A stretch of DNA of 64,000 bases from Vicugna pacos. Its lineage: Eukaryota; Chordata; Mammalia; Artiodactyla; Camelidae. Below, one piece after another: positions 1 through 9,334 of the stretch. Position 1 is the stretch's first letter, and the number at the start of each line of letters is the position of its first letter. The position numbers and the translations under genes are program-made. Under the pieces are notes generated by a model. It worked only from the letters and a program-made list of their open reading frames with translations, was not told the DNA's origin and did not search any database. Location of the stretch: assembly GCF_048564905.1 (NCBI RefSeq), contig NC_132995.1, positions 8,320,501 to 8,384,500 of the forward strand. Reading direction: 5' to 3'.

Positions 1-59
1 GCCACACGTGGCCCGTGGTTGCCTTACTGGTGCAAGTACAGGACATTTCCTTCATCACA

Positions 60-370
60 GAAACTTCTCTTGGATAGCACTGGTCTACTCACTCTGTCCT
101 CGTGTCCCCTCTCTGCCTTATTGCCGGCCACTCTCATGTGGCTTCAGCCACCCAGGTCTCTGTGATGTTCAGGGAACTCACCACAAAGCTCCTGCCTCAG
201 GGCCGTTGCACTAGCTGTTCCCGCTGCCGGGAGTGCCCTTCCCCAGGATATTTGCACATCTCTGTCCTTCGCTTCGTGTGGGTCTTTCTTCAAATATCAC
301 ATTCGTAGGGAGGGCTTCCTGACCACTCTATTGAAAACCTAACCCTGCCCTCAAATCCCCACTGTATTTC
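60..370 (+). repeat. L2 LINE fragment
   Basis: The text runs through the typical L2 3' order: a GCCTCAGGGCCGTTGCACTAG-like block, a CTTCCCCAGGATATTTGCAC-like block and then a region resembling AGGGCTTCCTGACCACTCTA. Strongly diverged, ancient mammalian LINE2. No gene is seen in the first 600 bases. Confidence 0.6.
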
Positions 371-639
371 AGAGCTCCGATTGCCACCTGTCACTCTTAC
401 TTGTTTCTAATCATCTCACTGTCAGGGGGATTAATAGAGGGCATTGATGACACGGGTATTGCAGGCAAAATGCAAAAAGGAAAAGGTCGGGTTGTCCAAA
501 GACAGGAAGGCAGCCGCGGCTCCCGCCTTGGGGAAGTGCTGCTGCCCAAGCGCAGGTTGCTGCGCTGCCGCTGCCCAGGCTCCATGACAGGAGCCCATTT
601 GTCTGAGGAGGGACCAAGGAGCCCCTGTCGCACGTCGGT

Positions 640-1400
640 GCTGCTGCCACCACAACCGTAACAGCCTCCAGATAGCGTCCTCTCCGCCCGCTCTCAACTG
701 CTACCAGTGCCCATGGGCCAGCCGCGGCGGCAGCGCGGCTGCAGAGGGACGGCGGCTGCGGCCGAGGGTCCTCCGCGGTGATGGAGGGAGGCGGGGGGAG
801 CGACGGGGAGGAGAGGGGAGGGGAGGGGAGGGGAGGGGAGGGGAGGGAAGGAGGGAGCGAGGTGGGAGGGACAGCAGAGCGGTTCAGGTTCCGCGCCGCG
901 GCCAGGGCGGCTCCCGGGGTCCGTCGGGTCCCCGCGTCCCCAGCGCCGGCACAGCGCCCGCTCACGTGGCTGCGCAGGTTCTAGTTGCTGAATGACTGAC
1001 GGACTGAATGAACCGCGCGGGCGTGGCAACCCCTCCCGAGATGCGAGGAAGGTGCTAGAACGCTACGCCCGGGTGGGAGCGGAGCCAAAGGAGGCGCGGG
1101 GAGGAGTGTTTCCCGCCGTCCTCGCACGTCAAGGCGCTAAGATGTTGCCTGGACCGCGCGGCAGGCGGACCCCGCAAAGGCCCCGCAGCAGCGGGTTGGT
1201 CCCAATGCGAGAAGCCCGGGAGCCGCCGCCGGCCCCGACGAGGACGGAGAAGATGAGCGGCCTCGGGGGCCGAGGGGGTGGGTATGTGGAAAGAGGGCGG
1301 CGTCCCTAGAAAGGCCGGAGGAAGCCGTGCGGGCCACAAAGGATGCGTATCCAGGCCCCGGGGCCGGGGCTGCTTCGGGTAGAGGGACGGGTAAGAGCTT
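640..1400. promoter_or_regulatory. CpG island, promoter of an unidentified transcript
   Basis: Dense CpG and GC over about 750 bp, in contrast to the flanks, with no TATA box and many SP1-like GGGCGG/GGGGAGG blocks. On the plus strand a good splice donor (GGACGG|GTAAGAG, exon end at 1390) lies at the right edge, so a plus-strand first exon is plausible. I recognise no coding sequence in it: the open frames are GC-rich by-products in all directions. It could serve a non-coding RNA or a gene outside the window. Confidence 0.6.
814..856 (+). repeat. GGGGA tandem repeat, G-quadruplex-prone
   Basis: About seven GGGGA/GGGA units in a row inside the CpG island. Four or more closely spaced runs of at least three G meet the usual G-quadruplex pattern. 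Length is probably polymorphic. Confidence 0.75.
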
Positions 1401-2162
1401 ATTCTGGGAGAGCATCACCTGGGGGACAGATCATAAACTTCCCAGACAAGTACAAGTTACTGCCCTGTGTAGTGGTGACTGCAGGGCAGAAAAGTTTGGA
1501 GGGCAGAGGCATGAGAAGGAGGAGCAGGAGAGGGTTTGCAGTCATAAGGTTGTTCAGAGAAGCCCTCACTGAGAAGTGGCCTCTGATCAGAGACCGGAAG
1601 AATGTGAGTGAGGCCTGCGGATGCCAAAGGGAAGCTCATTCAGAAGGCAGGAGCAGCGGGTGCAAAAGCCCCGAGCCAGGGCTGTGGCAATCGGGTGATT
1701 GTAGTTTATTCACGTGTAACCCCCAACCCCTCTGGTGTCAGGATTCCCTGCTGAGTGTAGGGGAGACGGTTTCTTCAGAACAGTCCACCTGCCTTTGTGT
1801 GGGTGGCTGTCTAATTGGATTCCACGTGACTGGAGTTTAGATTGTGAGGTACAGAGGCATCTGGGGTCGAGGGTGGGGGTTCGCGGCGTGCAGACAAGCA
1901 AGGGCTGCCCCCGGCTTGGACCTCGAGAAGGAACCTGTCCTGCCCCTGGACCAGATCAAACCGAGACCGGGCTCCCCGAGATTCCCAGGGCTGTGACCTG
2001 GTCCTACAATAGCCCAGAGGGAGAGGCCAGGCTCCAAGAACAGAAGAGGACCCCACTTACCTTCCTCGGGTTCCCCAGAGCCGGGTGCCCAGAAGGCTCC
2101 GCACCCCCACATCCTAGGCCTGGGGAGGTAGCAACTCAGGCGAGTTGCCGTGCTCCACTTTC

Positions 2163-2251
2163 CCACCAGGTGGCGCTCCAAAACCGCCGGTTAAAAGCGC
2201 GCCAGTGGTGGCTCTCAGGGTGCTAGCACGGTCCCCACCAGGAGGCGCTCC
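2163..2251 (+). promoter_or_regulatory. Tandem pair of CTCF-like sites
   Basis: CCACCAGGTGGCGCTCC at 2163-2179 fits the CTCF core very well; CCACCAGGAGGCGCTCC at 2235-2251 differs at one core base. Both read on the plus strand and are followed by matching text (ACCGCCGGTTAAAAGC versus ACCGTTGGTTAAAATC), so the site and its flank were duplicated with a 72-bp period. Confidence 0.6.
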
Positions 2252-2789
2252 GGAACCGTTGGTTAAAATCATTCGTCCGATGGCCCTTCTTGAGCCCTAA
2301 TGGTGCGTGGGGGCACTGGCCCACTGCCTCGAAGCTCCGAAGTTCTGCCCGTCTTTTTGTATTCCAGGCTGCAGAAAGTGGACTTTCCTGTCGAGCAGCA
2401 ATTCTCAAAGTAAGGTCCTGCTGCACCCTCATCTCCTGGAAACTTCGTAGGAATTCATACTCTCAGACCTAAAGACTTAGTGAATCAGATCTGAGAAACT
2501 CAGGCCAGGACTGCAGCTCTATTCAGGAGGACCCAGCTGGCCTTCAGACCTCCCTCCATGAATTCCCTTTTTCTCCTGTGTGTAGCGAGGCTGCTGTCTG
2601 TTTTTCACCCATGAGGGTGGGTCGGGGAGTAAGACAACACAGAGACATGTCCCCCAGCTCCCTCCACGTGTAGCACCCGGATCTCTCCAGATTATAAGCA
2701 CCAGCTACGGCACACTGCTCACTACCTCACTGCAACCTACCTTTTTGGCCTGTTCTTACTGCAATGATTTTTTTTATCAATGTGTCCAG

Positions 2790-2945
2790 TAGCCATGCTG
2801 CCCCAGAAGATGTTTGTGGGGCTTGATTAAAACAGATTCCTGGGCCACACATCCCACCAACAATTCACAGCTCTAGCATGAAGGGCCCCAGAACCTGCAT
2901 TTGGGACAAGTTTCTCAGATGATTCTTTCCACTGGTACATTTCCC
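2790..2945 (+). mobile_element. MER5-type DNA transposon remnant (hAT-Charlie)
   Basis: Contains MER5A-like blocks in order: GATTAAAACAGATTCCTGGGCC, a CCAGAACCTGCATTT block and TCTCAGATGATTCTT. Non-autonomous, diverged. No TSD could be read. Confidence 0.6.
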
Positions 2946-3163
2946 AGATGTACCTGGTAAAGTGTGTGAGGTGTGTAAACTACAGGTCCTGGACCCTCAG
3001 AGCCTGCAGAGCCCAGGGGGATGGGGATGGCAAGCAAAGTGACATAAACCCAGGTCACTGTCATGGAGGTGGGAGTGGAGAGGACACAAGGACATGACAA
3101 AAATCATCCTGGAGCATTCTTCAGTTGATGAGTCCAGAGCCAAGACATAAGTTTGCAAACATT

Positions 3164-3169
3164 TTTATT
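3164..3169 (-). terminator. CCDC8: Candidate CCDC8 poly(A) signal
   Basis: TTTATT on the plus strand is AATAAA on the gene strand, about 450 bases after the CCDC8 stop codon. It is the nearest canonical hexamer downstream of the gene, so a 3' UTR of about 0.45-0.5 kb is inferred. Confidence 0.5.
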
Positions 3170-3617
3170 TGCGTGGTGGCCTGCGCCCTGTTTTTAAGTT
3201 CAAGGAGACAGTCAGTGGAAATGTGCCAGAAAGGGGGCAAAGAATAAGGGGGAAAGGAAGGAATGTCTCTCCTGCCTCTCTCTCCTTTTAAAGCTGAGCA
3301 CCTAGAGTTGCATTTGAGGAAGTTAAAATCATGGGTGATGCAACCCCACTGCATGGGTTTCTTTCTTTACATTCCTTGGATTACTATAAAGAGACTGTAT
3401 TCAAAGAATCAATGCATGAGAGAGAAAATTTTAACAAGAAAAGGAGGGTGTTAGGCGGAGAGGTGAGGGGCTCTGCCTGGCCCTCGCTCTTTCTCCATTT
3501 TCAACTGTGGAGACAGAAAGAACATCTCTGTCCAGGTGCGGGAGAGTCAGGGACACGTCCTGAGTGGCCAATACCATGGCAGGTGGCGGGGTCCTCTGCG
3601 GCCCCCCTGCCCTCACC

Positions 3618-5003
3618 TCACAGCTGGGCTTCTTGTTCTCCCTGCTCTGCTTCTGCTCTGGCCTCAGCCCTCAGGACCCTGAAGCTCCTGGCCTCGCCTG
3701 CCCTGGGGACTCTCTTGGGCAGGGTCGGCAACCGGGGAGTGTGCCAGAAGGCTCTCCGGCGCTTTCGCAACCATGCAAAGCGGCCAGGGGTCTGGAACCT
3801 CACTGTCTTGACCTGTTTCCGGGTCCGAGGTCCTGGGGTCGCCCCTGCGGCCCTCCGGGCAGCTGAGGATTCAGTTTCCTGAACACTTGGGGCCTCTGCC
3901 CTCTGATTACTTGCAGCCTCTGCCCTCTGATCAGGGATGGCCTCTGCCCCACCGGGTACAGCCTCTGCCCCATCAGACACAGCCTCCGCTCCCTGGACAG
4001 CTGGGGCCTCTGCCCTCTGATTATCTACAACCTCTGCCCTCTGCACAACTGGGGCCTCTGCCCCCTGGACAGCTATGGCCTCTGCCCTCGGATCGGCATC
4101 AGCCTCCACCCTCTGATCACCTGCGGCGTCTGCCTCCTGAGCTCTAGATGCTTCTTCCTCCCTCTTGCGACGCCGGAATGAGGCCCAGTTGATCTTGGGC
4201 CTCCACCATCTTAGGGGGGTCTCAGGCACCCGCCCATCTCCTGCACTGCCCGCATTATCCCCTGGGCTGGCGCTGCCTGGCACCGAGGCCCCATCCCTCT
4301 CCACCCTGAGTGAGGCCTGCTGGGCCTCGCCCACCCCTGAGCTGGACCTCGGTGCCCAGCCCTTCACCCTCCGCTTCAGCTTCCCCCAGGACACCTGGCT
4401 GACATACTCCCGCCACCTGTCGGCTTTGGACAGCTGGGGCCCCGGGTTGTCCTCAAACATGGGCACGGGCAGGTTCACCCGGCGGCGGGCGGGCGGCGCG
4501 CTGGGCTTCTTTTCCCCCCGCCGGAGGAAGGCCTCCACCAGCTCCTCGTCATCCTCGCTCTCCAGGTCGCTCCCGAGGAATTTGCTGCCCAGGTAACTGA
4601 CAGGCATTCTGCGCACCTTCCTGCTCCGCCCCGCGCCTTTGTGGCCCTTGTCACCCTTGTCTTTGGAGGTCTCAAAGTCACTGAACTCGCTGTCGCTGGC
4701 ATTGCTGCTGTCATAAGTGCCCACGACCAGCCGGGGAGGCGGGGTCACCATCTGCTGGACTCTCCTCCTCCCTTGGGGCTCCTTGGGTTTTTTGAGGGGC
4801 TGGGGTGGGTGTGGGGTGTTCTTCTCAATGATGCGGGCCACATCTTCCAGCGTGCGGCCTTCTTCCTCCAGAAACTGAGTCAGCCGCTCCCGAAATTCCG
4901 CCTCCTTGGTGGCAGGCTTGGAGATGACCCTCCAGACGCCTCCGGCCAGCCTGACCTCGCGAGGGATGAGCAGATAGTCCACGTCCTCCCCGATCTGCAG
5001 CAT
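3618..5003 (-). CDS. CCDC8: CCDC8, 3M-complex subunit (461 aa)
   Basis: CCDC8 joins CUL7 and OBSL1 in the 3M complex, which supports CUL7 ubiquitin ligase function, genome integrity and growth; loss causes 3M syndrome in humans. The protein starts MLQIGEDVDYLLIPRE, as I remember human CCDC8 (538 aa), and ends in AEAEQGEQEAQL. Residues 1-62 are the second half of a PNMA N-terminal domain; about 98-116 and 143-155 are acidic-serine tracts; about 287-378 is a decapeptide tandem repeat, shorter than in human and probably the reason for the lower length. PRLPTL at 423-428 fits the PxLPxL motif bound by ANKRA2. Three Trp/basic clusters lie at 206-216, 273-280 and 411-420. The ATG at 5001-5003 is the first one after an upstream in-frame stop. 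Single coding exon, no breaks. Recognition is strong. Confidence 0.93.
   Translation of the reverse strand: MLQIGEDVDYLLIPREVRLAGGVWRVISKPATKEAEFRERLTQFLEEEGRTLEDVARIIEKNTPHPPQPLKKPKEPQGRRRVQQMVTPPPRLVVGTYDSSNASDSEFSDFETSKDKGDKGHKGAGRSRKVRRMPVSYLGSKFLGSDLESEDDEELVEAFLRRGEKKPSAPPARRRVNLPVPMFEDNPGPQLSKADRWREYVSQVSWGKLKRRVKGWAPRSSSGVGEAQQASLRVERDGASVPGSASPGDNAGSAGDGRVPETPLRWWRPKINWASFRRRKREEEASRAQEADAAGDQRVEADADPRAEAIAVQGAEAPVVQRAEVVDNQRAEAPAVQGAEAVSDGAEAVPGGAEAIPDQRAEAASNQRAEAPSVQETESSAARRAAGATPGPRTRKQVKTVRFQTPGRFAWLRKRRRAFWHTPRLPTLPKRVPRAGEARSFRVLRAEARAEAEQGEQEAQL
3870..4145 (-). repeat. CCDC8: Coding 30-bp minisatellite in CCDC8
   Basis: About nine imperfect copies of a ten-residue unit, roughly (D/V)QRAEA(P/A)xx, fill CCDC8 residues 287-378. 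Copy number differs between mammals in the human sequence I remember. The antisense strand shows a proline-rich open frame (PLPSDYLQ-like repeats) that is only the mirror of this tract. Confidence 0.85.
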
Positions 5004-5311
5004 TCCCACCGTAGAGTCTTCCTCCCTGCGGAACACCTTGCCGATCTTCTTAAAGGTCCCCACGGGCTTCAAGGCTTCCACGAGGACGTCCAAATCCACA
5101 TCTTTGCAGACATCCGGGACACTCCAGAGGATCAGGCAGTCGGGGGAAGGGAGGAAACCCCAGGGGAACCAGCCCCCCACATGGCTTTTCTCGAGGGTCT
5201 TTAAGATCTCCAGGGTGAAATCCGGGGTGAGGGCAATGAGCCCAAATTCCTTGTAGCCCTGAGTCTGGGGGTTTAGGGATGGGGTCCCAGCAGCGCGGCC
5301 AGGAGAGTCTC
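5004..5311 (-). other. CCDC8: In-frame PNMA-like extension upstream of CCDC8 ATG
   Basis: Reading upstream from the CCDC8 ATG in the same frame, the sequence stays open for about 100 codons until a TGA near 5310. It has no ATG but encodes the expected first half of a PNMA N-terminal domain, including EILKTLEKSHVGGW, a CLILWSVPDVCKDVDLD segment that matches the PNMA LLVxGIPExC region, and LKPVGTFKKIGKVFRREE. A GTG codon sits at 5178-5180. Either the ancestral start was lost and the short form is the real product, or a non-AUG or spliced start is used. Confidence 0.6.
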
Positions 5312-5479
5312 ACCTCCCAATTTCTCTGCCTGCAACAAGTCTGGTCTGGATCAAGTCCGGCTCCCCTCAAGGACTGGTGGGAATCAATTCCCAGGATGCT
5401 TACGTGATCCGGAGGGAAGTCGGCCTTGAGGTTCCAAGCCCACCGCCAGCTGCAAACGTGGTGTCCTGGCTCCAACTGG

Positions 5480-5990
5480 GGGTGCGCGGGACGTGCCTGG
5501 AACTTGGGAGAGGACTTCACAGACAAAGACGGCTCGGCTGTGGCTGTTCAATATGGCCGAGGCGCTTGGAGGCCGCAGCCCAGCTCCCCAGGAGGGTCTC
5601 CCGCCCTCGGCAGGCTGCCACCCGGGTCCAGGTTGACCTTGACGCGGCTCCCGCCTCCCCGCCTGCGCTTAACTCTGGAGGAGCGCGCGCGGGCAGGAAG
5701 TTCCTCCTCGCTTCCCCCCCCCCCCCCCCCCGGGGTGAGGCCCACCTTCCCCCTTCTCATCTTACACTCCCGGACTCGGGAAGACTGACAGGGGGGCTGT
5801 CCACTCCCTTCGGGGCGCCCTAGCTCTCCTCCCCCACGGGGTGTGGCCGCGCCCTGGCCTCTGGGGGCCCGGGCTCCGAAGCGGAACGCCCCGCTGAGGC
5901 CCACGTCAGCATCTTTCCGCGAGAAAGACAGCGGGCCCCCCAACCTACCATCCCAAGCACGCGGGTTCCAGCCAGGCCCTGGCGGTGGGC
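5480..5990 (-). promoter_or_regulatory. CCDC8: CCDC8 proximal CpG island
   Basis: CpG-dense stretch 0.5-1.0 kb upstream of the CCDC8 start. A YY1-like CAATATGGCCG lies at 5549-5559, and an 18-base C run (5714-5731; G run on the gene strand) interrupts it. Probable promoter and 5' UTR of CCDC8. Confidence 0.6.
5714..5731. repeat. Poly-C/poly-G homopolymer of 18
   Basis: Eighteen consecutive C on the plus strand in the CCDC8 promoter region. Such runs are unstable and error-prone in sequencing, so the exact length is doubtful. Confidence 0.9.
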
Positions 5991-6109
5991 GTGCTCCTGG
6001 GGCAGTCCCTTTGAAAGCCACTGGCATTGTATATGCCCATTTTAAAATCACGTGACTTTTGGTATCAGCAATGCCTACCTACATCCCCAGACATGCCGGT
6101 GGAGAACTT

Positions 6110-6200
6110 GGTACGTGGGTCTTCTTGCCCCAGCCCCAGCGGGGTGCTTGGCACACAGTAGGTGCTCCAGAAATATTTTTGAGTGAAGTAATGAGCCTAA
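6110..6200 (+). repeat. L2 3' end fragment
   Basis: GTGCTTGGCACACAGTAGGT followed by GCTCCAGAAATATTTTTGAGTGA is the typical last segment of L2. Confidence 0.6.
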
Positions 6201-6284
6201 TTGTTACTTAGTGGACACTAACCTGTACTCTCGGTTCTTAGAGTGAAATACTAGGCAGCTCTGAAAAATAGAAGTGACTGAGGA

Positions 6285-6490
6285 AAGTCACGTTTCATGG
6301 AGCACTTCCTGTGTCCTAGGCACCATTCTAAGTGCTTCCTGTGAATGAACTTATGAAATCCCCAGCAAAACGTCATGAGAGGTAGTATGATGATCGATCT
6401 TATATTCTAGCTGAGGAAGTAAAGTCACTTGCTCAAGGTCACATGTCCAGGAAGAATTAAAACCTGAATTTGAATCTGAAACAGTCCGAC
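6285..6490 (+). repeat. MIR SINE
   Basis: Full MIR order: GGAGCACTTCCTGTGTCCTA, ATTCTAAGTGCTTCC, GAGGTAGTATGATGATC, GAGGAAGTAAAGTCACTTGC and CAAGGTCACATG. Near full length. Confidence 0.8.
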
Positions 6491-6493
6491 CTA

Positions 6494-6535
6494 TGTGTGT
6501 GTGTGTGTAAGTATGTGAGTGAGTGTGTGTGTGTG
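6494..6535. repeat. TG microsatellite
   Basis: Interrupted (TG)n/(GTGA)n tract directly after the MIR copy. Confidence 0.8.
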
Positions 6536-6712
6536 CGCCAAAGGGCCTAGGTGTGTGTACATGTACTCCTCACATGTACAGGCACTGCCAACAGTGGCTG
6601 TGTCTGGGGAGGGGGACTGGGGACCCCCAGAGCGAGCAGAGACATGTACTTTTCACTCTGTATCCTTTTGGATTACTTAGATTTTTAGCAACCAAAAATG
6701 TTAATGAAAATA

Positions 6713-6747
6713 GGAGGTATAGCTCAGTGGTAGAGCATTGGACTGCA
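6713..6747 (+). mobile_element. Retroposed 5' half of tRNA-Cys(GCA)
   Basis: These 35 bases match tRNA-Cys(GCA) from its first base through the GCA anticodon (GGAGGTATAGCTCAGTGG then TAGAGCATTGGACTGCA), with about two differences from the mammalian gene as I remember it. The T-arm, variable loop and 3' end are absent. The insert is bracketed by a 19-bp direct repeat with one mismatch: AAAAATGTTAATGAAAATA (6694-6712) and AAAAACGTTAATGAAAATA (6748-6766). This is the structure of an L1-mediated insertion of a tRNA half cut in the anticodon loop. It is not one of the camelid SINEs, which are Ala-type and continue through the anticodon. Confidence 0.8.
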
Positions 6748-7204
6748 AAAAACGTTAATGAAAATAAGTTAAATTCAGCCAAAGGTCCTCATACTCAGCC
6801 ACAGACCAGGTAGGTCAGAATCCCTGGCACGTGGGGACTGGGATTTGCAAAACTTCCCAGGTAACTCTAAGACAGTTGGCTCAGCGACCATACACAGCAA
6901 CAACAACAGCCGTAGTAATAATAAGGGTTAAGCTGCACGGATGGTTTCTTTGGAAACAGGCGTCCTGCGATGTGCTGAGCAGGCCTGTTATGAATCTTCA
7001 GAGCTACGTGGTAGCGTGGGTGCTGTCACTTTCATCTTCTTATAGACGGGGAAACTGAGGCTAGTCTGAAATTGCAACTAGGTGAGGGGCCAGATATTTG
7101 AACCAGATCTTAGGCACTGGAATAAACTTCAGGCTCTGCAGATACAGCTGGTCTTCTGCTCCTACCTTAAAGTGCCAGACCGTTTAACTCCTGAAGAGCC
7201 ACAG

Positions 7205-7645
7205 CCTGTCCAGCCACCCTCATGATTTATCTGGGTCCACGGAAATGCCTCCTCATTGGGCTCCCTGCTTCCTGCTCCCTACCTGTGATCCATCTCCAAC
7301 TCAGCCACTTAAGTCAGATCTGTCTCTATTCTTTTTAAATCCTCACCATCTCCCGCAAAACCCTACTAGATCTCCCCCACTTCCTTCTCTCCTCCTCTCC
7401 TCCTCACTCTACCCCAGCCACACCTACCTCCTTGGTGTTCATGCAACACACCAGGCTTACTTCTACCTCAGGGCCTTTGCACTTGTTGTTCCTGAGGCCC
7501 AGAAAGTTCTGCCCTGCCTTCTCTTGGCAATATCCCTCTGCTCAAATGTCATCATTTTAGAGAGGGCTTAGTGATCCCAAACTACTCGGGGGGCCTCTAC
7601 TCTCTTAATGACCCTTGAGCCCAGGAATCCTTAACCCTTTCCATG
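7205..7645 (+). repeat. L2 LINE fragment
   Basis: Contains the L2 blocks CCTCAGGGCCTTTGCACTTG, TGCTCAAATGTCATCATTTT and AGAGAGGGCTTAGTGATCCC. Confidence 0.75.
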
Positions 7646-7860
7646 CTATGGGTCGCTTTCAGGGTGGTTTTTCTATGCATAGAATTGCATCCATTGGATT
7701 CAAAGGAGACCGATTATAATGAAATACAACGATTAAAGAAAGATTACAGAAACAACAAAACCCGTAAACTTTAATATAAGGTATAAAAATGAACACGTGT
7801 GATTTTGTTTAACTCACGACATATGATTTTACTGAACTCCAGAAGGAACCAGAAAAATGT

Positions 7861-7930
7861 GAAAGGAAAGAGGGAAGGGGGAGAGAGAGGAAGGAAGAGA
7901 GAGAGAGAAAGAAGGAACAAAGAAAGATGC
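7861..7930 (+). repeat. GA-rich low-complexity tract
   Basis: Purine-only run of GAAA/GGAA/GAGA units. Confidence 0.7.
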
Positions 7931-7939
7931 TCGGGGGCG

Positions 7940-8270
7940 GGGGACGGTTAAGGTCTTAGCGAGGCCTTTGCACGGTTATTGGCTCATTCTGGTTGTTTTT
8001 GCTTCAGCAGAGTCGGGTCGTTAGGCTTCTCTGGATTTTCTCCTCCTCTTTCTTCTCACAAGCTCCGTCCCAGCGGCGGCACTCAGCCGGCGCCAGGTCT
8101 CCAGCCATCGCTCCCTCCCTTTTGCGCACTTTCTCACCCGCCTCCCAGCGGTCTCCATGGCAACGAGGAGACGCGCTCCTCCGCGCGGGTCAACTCTGAG
8201 AGGGTGGGCCCAGGCAGAGGGCGGGGCAGGGGAGCGCTTCTTGGCTTCTTATTCCTGCCCTAGGCCTGAT
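7940..8270 (-). promoter_or_regulatory. CpG-rich promoter-like patch with X-box-like motif
   Basis: Local CpG enrichment with GCGGTCTCCATGGCAAC at 8148-8164, an RFX X-box-like palindrome shared with three other patches in the window. On the minus strand a donor-like GGCGG|GTGAGAAAG follows it (exon end near 8138), so it could be a distal first exon of CCDC8, which lies 3.1 kb downstream on that strand. The link to CCDC8 is inference. Confidence 0.5.
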
Positions 8271-8879
8271 CCCCGAAATCAGCTTCCCTGAAAAGCTGCT
8301 TTGTAGAGGCCCGAAACTAAAAGTCTCTAAGACATTGGGTTTTGTAACTGTAAAAGTTGTGTGTGTGTGGCCGAGGTTGGGGGCTGGAGGGGTGGACTTT
8401 ATCCTAGAAATAAAACCCTCAAACTGCAAAAATTGCCAAACCCAGAACAGTTCCGCTGTGGATGTTTTAGATTGCCCAGATCTCTGGCAGGCGAGATTCC
8501 CCAGCCCCCCTGAAAAAAACGATAATTATAGCTCCCACTTTTATACTTGTTTAAAAGAAACGAAAAATCCAAAAAGAATAGGAAAGAAAACAAAACACGG
8601 TCCAAATCTCTCTACCCAGCTATAGTTGATTGCTGCTTTAAAACATAATAATAACAATGAAAGTGACACACACACATTAAGAAAATGCTGACGTTATAGA
8701 AAGATGTAAAATGAAATCCCTCTTCCAGCCCCAAACCTCAAGCTTCTCTCCCCAAAGTAACCACAGTTAGATACTTCTGTACTTTTACAAAAAAATTTAA
8801 AAAAACAAGTTTCATGGGTAATTTTAGAATTTACCCCATGAGGATTTTTAACATCATCCTGAATTCATCATAGCCCTTA

Positions 8880-9035
8880 CCATGTCCTGGTATTTTCTCA
8901 TTTATTAATTGTCTCACTCTATTAGAATATTAGCCTCATGAGTGGGATATTTATCTGGTCTGTTCACTGCTGAATTCGCAGAATCTAGAACAGTGCTATA
9001 GATGCTCAAAATATTTGTTGAATGAATGAATGATG
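8880..9035 (+). repeat. L2 3' end fragment
   Basis: TTAGCCTCATGAGTGGGATA, CTGTTCACTGCTGAATTCGC, AACAGTGCTATAGATGCTCA and AATATTTGTTGAATGAATGA are L2 3' end signatures in order. Confidence 0.8.
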
Positions 9036-9122
9036 GGATTAGATCTAGTACTAAAAACTAACTTTTTTCACTTAATAGCATGTCTTGAAGTCTTTACATA
9101 TCAGTTCATGCAGATCAATTTC

Positions 9123-9260
9123 TTTTTCTTTTTTCTTTTTTTTGACAGAGGAGAGGTAATTAGGTTATTTATTTATTTTTTTAATAGAGGTATTGGGGAT
9201 TGAACCTCGGACCTCGTGCATGCTAAGCACGTGCTCTACCACTGAGCTATACCCTCCCCC
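9123..9260 (-). mobile_element. Camelid tRNA-Ala SINE
   Basis: Minus-strand full copy: tail GGTAATTAGG-TTTATT, then TTGAACCTCGGACCTCGTGC (B box) and CACTGAGCTATACCCTCCC (A box and 5' end). Flanked by an exact 12-bp TSD, CAGATCAATTTC, at 9111-9122 and 9261-9272. Confidence 0.9.
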
Positions 9261-9334
9261 CAGATCAATTTCCATTTTCTTTTTCATGACAGCATCCACC
9301 TTTCCATAAGCCCTCAATCTGGGAACATGATAAT

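Noticed and set aside
411-965. 184-codon minus-strand frame in the first CpG island
   Set aside because: Low-complexity Pro/Ser/Arg-rich translation of GC-rich promoter DNA with no domain.
3887-4147. Proline-rich plus-strand open frame (PLPSDYLQ-like repeats)
   Set aside because: It is the antisense mirror of the CCDC8 decapeptide repeat.
5050-5526. 158-codon minus-strand frame overlapping CCDC8
   Set aside because: It overlaps the PNMA-like frame in another phase and looks unlike any protein; the intron needed to link it to CCDC8 would be only about 45 bp.
9190-9260. tRNA-Ala-like sequences (here and in 12 other places)
   Set aside because: They are SINE heads with TSDs and A-rich or TTTA tails, mostly with mismatched acceptor stems, not tRNA genes.
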